The position numbers were made by a program, and so were the translations under genes. From CAZOHG01 sp964579725 (GTDB lineage Bacteria > Zhuqueibacterota > JdFR-76 > BMS3Abin05), in the NCBI GenBank assembly GCA_964579725.1, contig CAZOHG010000056.1, forward strand, positions 1 through 21,367: a stretch of DNA of 21,367 bases, read 5' to 3'. Under the pieces are notes generated by a model, which saw only the letters and a list, made by a program, of their open reading frames with translations, had not been told where the DNA came from and searched no databases. Positions 1-6,138 of this stretch are shown here, piece after piece. Numbering within the stretch: position 1 is the first letter of the stretch; the number at the start of each line of letters is the position of its first letter.

Positions 1-138
1 AAAGTTAGCTATTTTCGAGCAAAAAAAGAAGGATTTTTTGAGCACGCACAAAAAGCCGTTTTTCAAAGCGGCTGAATACTGCAATGGCAGGAAATCGAGG
101 CGCTCGCAGAAGCGCTGGGCAAGGCGAAAAAAAATTAA
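1..138 (+). other. Possible 3' end of a plus-strand gene, open frame broken by one TGA
   Basis: Frame 1 is open from the window edge to a TGA at 73-75. It then continues in the same frame as a coding-like, helix-forming stretch ending QEIEALAEALGKAKKN before TAA at 136-138. The residue mix on both sides (Glu, Ala, Lys, Gln, hydrophobics) looks more protein-like than the other frames. It could be the tail of a converging gene ending at 75, a decayed gene end, or chance. No start codon or family is visible, so no function is proposed. Confidence 0.2.
52..75 (-). terminator. Candidate intrinsic terminator after the ECF operon
   Basis: Read on the minus strand, AGCCG and CGGCT form a 5-bp GC-rich stem around a 10-base loop, and the right arm runs into TTTTT. 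It lies about 180 bases past the stop of the exported-protein gene. The stem is short and the T-run modest, so this is only a candidate. Confidence 0.3.
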
Positions 139-257
139 GGGGGAAAATCCAAACCGGGAAATTTCACAAAGCAATTTGCGTTTCCCCAAAAGGGCAGAAA
201 GGCCGTGCTCCGCCGCAAATAGTCGAAAAATCCGTGTGCTTCTTTTTGAAAACGCCC

Positions 258-1493
258 TCAGAAAGCGAATTCTTCAACGCGCGTCCGAAAGGTTCTTAAA
301 TCGATTTTTTTCATTCTAAAGCTTAGAATGTCAGCTTTTTGGACGCGCAAAAGGTACAGCGTGGATTGAGAATCTCCCCAAAACATTCCCGTTCGAAAGC
401 TAACCAAAATCCACTGACGAGGTTTCAAAAATCGAAGGGTGGAACCGTACTGCCCGACCCATTTGGTTAAGTCGGAGGTGTATTTCTGAACAAGCCTTTC
501 TCGTTTGGCTCGGTTGGATTGAACCGTTTGCCCGCCCCCCAAAAAAGACAACGCACTCGGCGACAGTCCCACTGAAATTTTATTCAAATGAAACCAAATC
601 CCATAATTGGGCAGCGCGTACGCCACCGGCTCTCCCTGCACCCCCCAATAGCCGGTCTTTTCTCCGAGAGCGGACGCAAAAATCTTTTTCAGGATTTGCA
701 CCTGCTTCTGTGCCAATTCGGGAAGTTGCGATTCCTTTTTCACAGCAGCCCAAAACGCCTTCTCGGACATCTGCCCCGCACGGAAGCGAAGGATTTCTCT
801 CTTCCGCACCGAGAAAAAAACGGGTGGGGGAACAAGCGAGGAATCCGTTGAGATATTCCACGTGACGGCGACAGCAATGTGTTGATCCGGCTTTAGCAAA
901 TCGCCCGCGTCCGCGTAGTTTTCAAAAAAATCCCGAATATTTTTCAGCGTACTTTGAATCCGTCGTTTTACACCTGTGAGCACTTCGGCATTTTTCTTGG
1001 CCAGTTGTGCCTGGCGTTTTTTCAGTAATTCTCTGATTTTCGCTTCGGTGGGCTGCCAATTCGGGCCAAATACGTTCTTTTTGACGGACGCCGGAAGCCC
1101 CTCCCCGTGAGGGTGCTTTCCCTTTCCGGTTGCCTTCATGGAAGACGATTGCCCCTTTTGCACGGTTTCGAAGATTTTTTCTTGAATCTGCAACGCCATT
1201 TCTTGCGCCTTTAATTGCCGGAATCGCGTGGACAACACCAAAGCAGAGGGCTCCGACTGCTGTACGCCAAAAACCATTCCGAAATCGGGGAGGTAAAATC
1301 CTTCAACTTTTCCTGACAAGGAAAAACGATTGGCTTCGCCGGAAAGCATCTCTTTCAAAACCCCCTTCATAATCCGCAGTTCTTCTCGAATCTCGGGGTC
1401 GGGAGCCGGCATTCTCTTTTGGGCAAATGCGAGGGCACTTCCGAAAAAGAAAATGACGAGAGCCAATTTTGCAGCAAGCGATCGACGGTTCAT
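258..1493 (-). CDS. Exported protein with two tandem homologous domains; third gene of the ECF sigma cassette
   Basis: 411 residues from the ATG at 1493. That ATG overlaps the anti-sigma stop as ATGA and has GGAGG five bases upstream, so I prefer it to an upstream in-frame codon at 1559. Residues 1-24 are a signal peptide (basic start, hydrophobic core, likely cleavage after AFA before Gln25). The mature part repeats itself. GFYLPDFGMVFGV (65-77) matches AYALPNYGIWFHL (291-303). LKPDQHIAVAV (200-210) matches LKPRQWILVSF (356-366). SVRKREILRFR (228-238) matches RVQKADILSFR (383-393). The first unit has an added Lys/Gln-rich helical insert (about 105-190). No catalytic motif or known family is recognised. 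Position and coupling suggest an envelope-side partner, sensor or output of the sigma/anti-sigma pair. That role is inferred. Confidence 0.85.
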   Translation of the reverse strand: MNRRSLAAKLALVIFFFGSALAFAQKRMPAPDPEIREELRIMKGVLKEMLSGEANRFSLSGKVEGFYLPDFGMVFGVQQSEPSALVLSTRFRQLKAQEMALQIQEKIFETVQKGQSSSMKATGKGKHPHGEGLPASVKKNVFGPNWQPTEAKIRELLKKRQAQLAKKNAEVLTGVKRRIQSTLKNIRDFFENYADAGDLLKPDQHIAVAVTWNISTDSSLVPPPVFFSVRKREILRFRAGQMSEKAFWAAVKKESQLPELAQKQVQILKKIFASALGEKTGYWGVQGEPVAYALPNYGIWFHLNKISVGLSPSALSFLGGGQTVQSNRAKRERLVQKYTSDLTKWVGQYGSTLRFLKPRQWILVSFRTGMFWGDSQSTLYLLRVQKADILSFRMKKIDLRTFRTRVEEFAF

Positions 1494-2185
1494 TTTTGCC
1501 TCCGCTGGACTTTTTGTAACGGAATCGGCTGGGTCGTTTCTTGTTGCCGAAGCAGCCATTCAACCAACCGGTTGGTTTGCTGCAAACGATTTTCATTTTC
1601 CAATTTTACCGTTTGAAATCCCATGGCCATTAATCGTAAATCGTTTTGGCGTTGCTGCTGCCACTGTTGATTAAGGTGATCAAGTGCCAGCAGCAAATTT
1701 TGCTGCTGGCGGCGCGCGTTTTCCTCCAACAAAGTGGCCACGGTTTTAAGCGTTTGAGTCTGGGAGTCGCGCAACGCCGCCAAAACCTGCGCTGACGGGT
1801 TCGGCCTCGCTTCCGGCTGTGGGCCGAAAACAAAGCGCCAGTGTCCGTTCTGGTAGGAAATCTCGCTGCGCGAGAATCCGTACAAAAGAAGAAGTAAAAA
1901 TGCCGCCACTGCTGCCCACCGAACGGGATTGGAGCTGGCGAAAAACGACCGGATTTTTGCAGGAAGAGTTCTTTTCTCTCGAGAGGCTTCCACAAACACC
2001 AGGCGCCGGCTGGCGGAAATGTCCTCCCATTTCCGAAGCGCAGTCACTGTTTCCCGAAGCGTTTGGGCCTCTTTCGCACAAGCCGAACACTGCCGCAAAT
2101 GTGCCTCAACACTTGCCCGTTTTTTCGTCCCCAACTCGCCAAATAAATAGTCGGGCAACAACTTTTTTACTTCGTCGCAGGTCAC
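1490..2185 (-). CDS. Transmembrane zinc-finger-type anti-sigma factor with long extracytoplasmic coiled coil
   Basis: 231 residues from the GTG at 2185, which overlaps the sigma factor stop as GTGA and sits 10 bases after AAGGAGG. A GTG at 2194 lies only one base from that site, so it is less likely. The N-terminus is a zinc-binding anti-sigma (ZAS) domain: Cys3, then His29-x3-Cys33-x2-Cys36. One membrane helix covers about 88-104. The outer part (about 130-215) is Gln/Leu-rich and heptad-like, typical of a coiled coil. Known members of this family hold the cognate ECF sigma factor at the membrane until a signal releases it. The gene order sigma then anti-sigma supports that role here. The signal is unknown. 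Confidence 0.88.
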   Translation of the reverse strand: MTCDEVKKLLPDYLFGELGTKKRASVEAHLRQCSACAKEAQTLRETVTALRKWEDISASRRLVFVEASREKRTLPAKIRSFFASSNPVRWAAVAAFLLLLLYGFSRSEISYQNGHWRFVFGPQPEARPNPSAQVLAALRDSQTQTLKTVATLLEENARRQQQNLLLALDHLNQQWQQQRQNDLRLMAMGFQTVKLENENRLQQTNRLVEWLLRQQETTQPIPLQKVQRRQK

Positions 2186-2784
2186 GATTTCCACACCTCC
2201 TTGTCCAAATGAGATTGTTCCAAAACAGTCCGCAGGGATTTCAATCCCGTGTACAGACGCGTTTTAGCTGTCCCTTCCGGGATCTTCAAAATGTCGGCAA
2301 TTTCACTAAATTTCAACCCGTCAAAGATTTTCAGCACAATGACTGCCCGTTGGTCCTCGGAAATTTTTTGCAAGCTTTGTTGCAGGATCACCTGCATTTC
2401 CTTGTGTTGCAAATTGACGTCGGGTGCAGGCTGGGAATCGGTAGCCAACACCGCTTCCAGCGTTCCGTCTGAATCTTCTCCGAACGTTTGATGTAGCGAA
2501 AAAACAGGCCGATTTCTCTTTCTGCGGAAAAAATCTCGCGCTTGATTCAGGGCGATCCGGTACAGCCACGTCGAAAATTTCTGCGTGTCTTGTAACCGCT
2601 TTAGTTTTTGAAACGCCTTTAAAAATGTCATTTGACAAATATCTTCCGCCTCGGTCCGGTTACCAAGGTAGCGGTACAGAAAGTTCAGCAGGCGATTTTG
2701 CCACCGCCAAACCAAGATATTGAAAGACTCTGTTTGACCTTGCCTGAATTTTTCGATTAGTTCCGCGTCGCTTGGGAAGTCCAA
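2182..2784 (-). CDS. ECF-family RNA polymerase sigma factor
   Basis: 200 residues. Region sigma2 spans about 12-85, with the core-binding helix around YRYLGNRTEAEDICQMTF and the -10 recognition segment ending in WLYRIALNQARDFFRRK. Sigma4 spans about 135-190, with a helix-turn-helix at FSEIADILKIPEGTAKTRL. Sigma3 is absent, as is typical of ECF factors. The start is TTG at 2784, with GGAG seven bases upstream; no ATG competes. It directs RNA polymerase to a small regulon. It overlaps the anti-sigma gene by GTGA, and an ECF-type promoter lies just upstream, so autoregulation is likely. Confidence 0.93.
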   Translation of the reverse strand: MDFPSDAELIEKFRQGQTESFNILVWRWQNRLLNFLYRYLGNRTEAEDICQMTFLKAFQKLKRLQDTQKFSTWLYRIALNQARDFFRRKRNRPVFSLHQTFGEDSDGTLEAVLATDSQPAPDVNLQHKEMQVILQQSLQKISEDQRAVIVLKIFDGLKFSEIADILKIPEGTAKTRLYTGLKSLRTVLEQSHLDKEVWKS

Positions 2785-2843
2785 TCCTTTTCTCCGAAAT
2801 TTTCACGCACCGCGCCCACTGTTTGGCACTGACGAACTATCTA

Positions 2844-2872
2844 TTAGGACGTTTAAAACGTGTAGAAAGTTT
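2844..2872 (-). promoter_or_regulatory. Putative ECF-type autoregulatory promoter
   Basis: On the minus strand AAACTTTC (2872-2865) is a -35 candidate and CGTCCTAA (2851-2844) a -10 candidate. There are 17 bases between AAAC and CGTC, fitting the usual ECF layout. It lies about 60 bases upstream of the sigma factor start. A perfect odd palindrome, ACGTTT-A-AAACGT on the plus strand (2849-2861), overlaps the spacer and the -10. No start-site data are available. Confidence 0.45.
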
Positions 2873-2884
2873 GGGGATTATTTT

Positions 2885-3274
2885 TTAATTGGATGAAATC
2901 GGCGGCAACAATTTTCGGGCGCAGAAAAAAGCCGCCGCCGACCCCAGTGCGTAGTAGAGAAAATCGCCCCACTCAAAGCCGGACCCCACAAGCGTACGGC
3001 CTAAAAAGCTCTGACGAAGCAGAAGGAGAACGCGCCAGTCAAAGAGCTGAGTGACTTCGACGGCGGAGGAAAATAAAAAGACGGCCAACGCGGTGGCGCC
3101 GGGGGAGAGCCTTGGAAAAGCCGCCGTAAGCAGGAGAAACCAAAAAATCGGGTACAGGATGTCACCAGCGCCGTTGTTGACCCACCCGGCAAAGGGACCG
3201 TGGTAAAATTTGGTAGAAAAACCCAGAGGCACCAACACGAGTAAGAAGCCCAAAATTTTGAGACGCCTGTTCAA
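2885..3274 (-). CDS. Small DUF2809-family membrane protein
   Basis: 129 residues, with four likely membrane helices at about 5-22, 38-56, 60-77 and 103-120. Motifs resembling DUF2809 are visible: GDILY (37-41), EVTQLF (73-78), and the tail GFEWGDFLYYALG (99-111). The family's function is unknown. The start is TTG at 3274, with GGGAG about nine bases upstream; the reading frame contains no ATG. It follows the NlpC/P60 gene by 42 bases and is probably the last gene of that unit. The ECF promoter begins just beyond its stop. Confidence 0.75.
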   Translation of the reverse strand: MNRRLKILGFLLVLVPLGFSTKFYHGPFAGWVNNGAGDILYPIFWFLLLTAAFPRLSPGATALAVFLFSSAVEVTQLFDWRVLLLLRQSFLGRTLVGSGFEWGDFLYYALGSAAAFFCARKLLPPISSN

Positions 3275-3316
3275 CGGCGCACTCTCCCTTTTTCTATTTG
3301 CAAACCGGCCAAGAAG

Positions 3317-3964
3317 CTACTGCTGGCCTTGCGACCTATTTGGAACCACTCTCCGAGCAAAAGACAGACGCGCTTTGTAGTACGGTTCCGTCAGTTTTGA
3401 GATTGTGACCCCGTTTCCGGTGCTGGCGTGGGCAAAATTGTCGTCCCCCAGGTAAATTCCCACATGAAAAAGTTGACCGGAGCCCGGTTTTCGAAAGAAA
3501 ATCAAATCACCAAATTGCACGTTTTGCAGCGAAACAGGCTGCCCGATTTTCGCCAATTGCGCCACATTGTGGGGCAGATTCAAATGAGCCGCGCGGGCAA
3601 ATACAACCCTTACAAAACCGGAACAATCCAGTCCGCGGGCGTCTGTCCCTCCCCATTTGTACGGCGTTCCCAGATAATCGTCAATTGTCCGTACAACGGC
3701 CTGCCGGAATTCAAACGAAGCGGGTGAAACCGTGTGAAGAGATTGCTTTTTTGGGGGCGATTTAGACCCGGCCGCCGTTCTGCCTCCGGTTTCTTTTTTG
3801 CGGGGGGAGTGGGTCTCCGGTGTTCGTTTTGGAAGGGGTTTCTTCCTTTGAAGCGGTGTCGGATGACGGGAAACAAAAATCGGCCTCGGGCGAAAGGCAG
3901 CGCAATGAAAATTAAGGAGCGACGCCGCCAAAATGAATCCGAAAACAAGACAAAGTCGTTTCAT
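3317..3964 (-). CDS. Secreted NlpC/P60-family cell-wall hydrolase
   Basis: 215 residues. The N-terminal 20 or so form a signal-like hydrophobic segment, with Cys21 after FH, a poor lipobox match. Residues 25-80 are a Lys/Pro/Arg-rich linker. The NlpC/P60 domain fills about 85-207, with the catalytic triad visible: Cys114 in DCSGF, His167 in HVGIYLG and His179 in FAHAS. Such enzymes cleave peptide bonds in peptidoglycan, commonly D-Glu-diaminopimelate. The ATG at 3964 overlaps the larA stop as ATGA and has GAGG four bases upstream, so the two genes are translationally coupled. The exact substrate, and whether it is a lipoprotein, are unclear. Confidence 0.9.
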   Translation of the reverse strand: MKRLCLVFGFILAASLLNFHCAAFRPRPIFVSRHPTPLQRKKPLPKRTPETHSPRKKETGGRTAAGSKSPPKKQSLHTVSPASFEFRQAVVRTIDDYLGTPYKWGGTDARGLDCSGFVRVVFARAAHLNLPHNVAQLAKIGQPVSLQNVQFGDLIFFRKPGSGQLFHVGIYLGDDNFAHASTGNGVTISKLTEPYYKARLSFARRVVPNRSQGQQ

Positions 3965-5238
3965 GAGCCCTCGTCTATTTGCGGTAGTGTCACGTCACCG
4001 AACGGCAGAACGGCCACGGAGGCGATTTTGTGCCGCGCCGTGGCTTTTCGCCACGCCTCCCCGAAAGAGCGAACGGACACAAACCCAATTTTCCGGCTTA
4101 TTTCCTCCGGCAATTCCGAGATCCAGAACAGCTCCACCTTGTCCAATTTTTCTTTCAAAGACAACGCCGTGTTTCCGTTTAGTTGGTAATTTTCCATGAC
4201 CGCCCGCTTCATTTCTGCGAGCGTGGGGTAGTCGAACCATTGTAAAAAGGTGGGGGAACCCAGGCCGTCTGGACAACGGGCTAATCCAATGAGGCACCCG
4301 CCGGGGCGCACAGCCTGGTAGGCATTGTAAATAGCTTTGTGCGCTTGAATTAGATTCACGTCTTTGGGAAAACCGCCCGCGCTCACAACCACGCAATCGT
4401 ACGGGTGTTGCAGTGGAATGCGGTTCATTTCTTCAACAAGCTGGCGCCCCTGCCGGTGCGCTTGCAGGGTGTCTCCTGCAAAGGCGGCTTGGATTCGGTG
4501 CTCTCGATTCAAAACCACCTGAAGGCTAAAATCCACGGGCACCATTTTAAAGGCTTCCTCGATGTCTTCGTACACTGGATTTCCCACGACGTTCCCCGGG
4601 CGGCACGCCGGGTGTAAAACGGATTTTTCGCTGAGAACCGCCATTCGGTGATTTTGGGTAATGGTGTGGCAGGCGGCCACGCCCGGGACAATCATTTTGG
4701 GGCCGCCACCGAATCCCGCAAAATAGTGGTGAACTACCGTCCCCACGACCACTACGTACGTTGCCTTGAAAATTTGCTCATTAACATCGACCGAAATGCC
4801 GCGGCGGGTTGTTCCCACATGCCGGCAAGAACTTTTTCGACAATCGTGCTCAAAAACATGCGCCTCGGGAAGATTCACATTCCCCAACACGGCGCGCTTC
4901 TCCGAAGGTGTCATTCCGGCGTGGCTGCCGTTGGCAAAAAGAAAGTGAATGTTTGAGGCGTGGACACCGGCTTTTTGAATGGTGTCCAGTAAAATAGGAA
5001 GCACCACGTCGGTGCGGGCATTACGCGTTTTGTCGGGCAAAACGAGTACGGTTGGGGCGTTTTCCCGGAGAATTTTTGCCAGCGGGGGGCTCCCAATCGG
5101 ATTGGCCAGTGCCTGGCGGATTGCCATTTCGTCCGAGGGGGGCAGCGGGAGTACTTTTGGCTGTATTCGCTGGACACGAACAGTGGAAGGGATTTCAATG
5201 CGGTGAAAATCTTTTCCGTAGGGTAGTTTGAATTCCAT
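3961..5238 (-). CDS. larA: LarA-family nickel-pincer 2-hydroxyacid racemase/epimerase
   Basis: 425 residues from the ATG at 5238, which has GGGAG five bases upstream. Longer in-frame starts at 5274 and 5334 overlap the promoter or terminator and are rejected. Characterised LarA racemises lactate using a nickel-pincer nucleotide joined to a lysine. The matching residues are present: Asp69 and Arg72 in PDKTRN, His106 in NGSH, His171, Lys181 in GGGPK, His197, Gln298 and Lys301. Spacing agrees with the Lactobacillus enzyme within a few residues. Homologues act on other 2-hydroxyacids, so the substrate is open. No larB, larC or larE cofactor genes are in the window. It starts a new unit after the rplQ terminator and overlaps the NlpC/P60 gene. 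Confidence 0.87.
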   Translation of the reverse strand: MEFKLPYGKDFHRIEIPSTVRVQRIQPKVLPLPPSDEMAIRQALANPIGSPPLAKILRENAPTVLVLPDKTRNARTDVVLPILLDTIQKAGVHASNIHFLFANGSHAGMTPSEKRAVLGNVNLPEAHVFEHDCRKSSCRHVGTTRRGISVDVNEQIFKATYVVVVGTVVHHYFAGFGGGPKMIVPGVAACHTITQNHRMAVLSEKSVLHPACRPGNVVGNPVYEDIEEAFKMVPVDFSLQVVLNREHRIQAAFAGDTLQAHRQGRQLVEEMNRIPLQHPYDCVVVSAGGFPKDVNLIQAHKAIYNAYQAVRPGGCLIGLARCPDGLGSPTFLQWFDYPTLAEMKRAVMENYQLNGNTALSLKEKLDKVELFWISELPEEISRKIGFVSVRSFGEAWRKATARHKIASVAVLPFGDVTLPQIDEGS

Positions 5239-5272
5239 TGCGTCTCCCGAAGTGGGTACTCTTGGGGGTGCC

Positions 5273-5302
5273 ATTGTATTCCGCGTCGGTTTAAAACGCC
5301 AA
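5273..5302 (-). promoter_or_regulatory. Putative sigma70-type promoter for larA
   Basis: On the minus strand a TTGGCG -35 box (5302-5297) and a TACAAT -10 box (5278-5273) are 18 bases apart. The implied start site near 5266 lies upstream of the ATG at 5238 and downstream of the rejected ATG at 5274. It sits just past the rplQ terminator, where a new promoter is expected. Confidence 0.45.
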
Positions 5303-5332
5303 TTTGCCACCAAAATCGCTCGCGTCACCCCC

Positions 5333-5365
5333 AAAGAAAAAAGGGCAACCCTTTTGGGATTGCCC
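5333..5365 (-). terminator. Intrinsic terminator of the ribosomal-protein operon
   Basis: On the minus strand GGGCAA-T-CCC, loop AAAA and GGG-TTGCCC form a nine-bp stem with one bulged T, followed directly by TTTTTTCTTT. It lies about 120 bases past the rplQ stop and before the larA promoter. The plus strand has no T-run after the hairpin, so it acts on leftward transcription only. Confidence 0.85.
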
Positions 5366-5482
5366 GGAAAAAAGCGACGTTCACCTAAGTAAAACTCCCC
5401 TTTGAAAAATTCGGTGAACCATCTGATTCAAGCATCTCGTTCGCCTCGAGATCTAAAATCTATTTCCTTACCACAGAAAAAA
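5366..5482 (-). other. rplQ 3' untranslated region with inverted repeat
   Basis: This is the gap between the rplQ stop and the terminator. It contains a perfect 7-base inverted repeat, GTTCACC (5379-5385) and GGTGAAC (5413-5419), around a 27-base loop. It may fold in the transcript's 3' end; no gene is seen. Confidence 0.4.
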
Positions 5483-6109
5483 TCACTCTTCTTTTTGCTT
5501 TTCCTCGGATTTTTCGTCAGCCTCTGGGCTGTCCTTCCCGGCCGCTTCGGAAGCTTCGCCTTCCGGCGCTTTTTCTTCTTTGGCAGCCGCAGCTTTTTCT
5601 TCTGCCGGCACTGCTTTTTCCTCTTCGGCTTTTTCAGCCTTTTCTTCAGCGGGTTTCGGCTTTTCGGTTTTCTTTTCTACAGGCTTTGCCGTTTCCTTCG
5701 ATTTGGCTTTTTCCTTCTCACCGTGTTCTTCTTTGTGCTTTTTGGCCACTGTTTCAAAGCCCACAAATTCCAATAACGACATCTCGGCACCATCACCAAA
5801 ACGCCGCCCCAAATGAATCACGCGGGTGTAACCGCCATTTCGATCCGTAAAAGTAGGAGCAATTTCGCTGAACAAAAGATACATGGCTTCTTTGTTGCGC
5901 AGCCGACTCAGCACCAGACGGCGCGAATTCAGGTCGCCCTTTTTGGCCAAAGTGACCAGTTTCTCCACAAAACGCTGGGTGGCTTTGGCTTTGGCGTGCG
6001 TTGTTTTAATCTTCCTGTGCTCAATCAGAGCGCTGGCCAGATTGGCCAGTGTCGCTTTTCGGTGTTCAGCCGTGCGGCCCAATTTTGCAATGTTTTTTCT
6101 ATGTCTCAT
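5483..6109 (-). CDS. rplQ: 50S ribosomal protein L17 with long charged C-terminal tail
   Basis: 208 residues, against about 115-130 in most bacteria. The L17 core fills 1-120: the MRHRK start, LASALIEHRKIKTTHAKAK, and the GGYTRVIHLGRRFGDGAEM segment near 92-110. It sits near the peptide exit tunnel in the large subunit. Residues about 123-208 are a low-complexity tail of Lys, Glu, Ala and Pro, with no aromatic residues, Leu, Ile or Arg. This tail is likely disordered. The gene is last in the alpha cluster, 29 bases after rpoA, and is followed by the operon terminator. The start has an AGGGTG binding site. Confidence 0.97.
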   Translation of the reverse strand: MRHRKNIAKLGRTAEHRKATLANLASALIEHRKIKTTHAKAKATQRFVEKLVTLAKKGDLNSRRLVLSRLRNKEAMYLLFSEIAPTFTDRNGGYTRVIHLGRRFGDGAEMSLLEFVGFETVAKKHKEEHGEKEKAKSKETAKPVEKKTEKPKPAEEKAEKAEEEKAVPAEEKAAAAKEEKAPEGEASEAAGKDSPEADEKSEEKQKEE

Positions 6110-6138
6110 GAAAATTCACCCTAAACTTTCAGGTTCAA

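Larger units (their letters stand above)
1..257. other. Left-edge region without a confident gene
   Basis: No frame here has a start codon, a ribosome binding site and a recognisable product together. It contains the candidate terminator at 52-75 and the weak plus-strand open frame ending at 75 or 138. The rest of the stretch downstream of the exported-protein gene shows nothing I can name. Confidence 0.5.

Noticed and set aside
73..138. Selenocysteine insertion site after the TGA at 73-75
   Set aside because: The downstream hairpin is too far and lacks the usual loop bases; no selenoprotein family is recognisable.
312..330. CATTCTAA/TTAGAATG palindrome with a three-base centre
   Set aside because: It lies inside the coding end of the exported-protein gene (around ILSFRMKK), no T-run follows on either strand, and codons explain it well enough.
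1819..2472. Plus-strand 217-codon open frame opposite the sigma and anti-sigma genes
   Set aside because: The minus-strand frames have clear domains; this one has Ser/Phe/Arg-rich shadow composition and no start signal.
5239..5334. N-terminal extension of LarA from TTG at 5334 or ATG at 5274
   Set aside because: The extension overlaps the terminator T-run and the -10 box, has weak binding sites, and is not LarA-like; ATG at 5238 has GGGAG.
5402..5776. Plus-strand open frame rich in Phe, opposite rplQ
   Set aside because: It is the reverse reading of the Lys/Glu-rich L17 tail (AAG/GAA codons read as CTT/TTC). No binding site or family resemblance.
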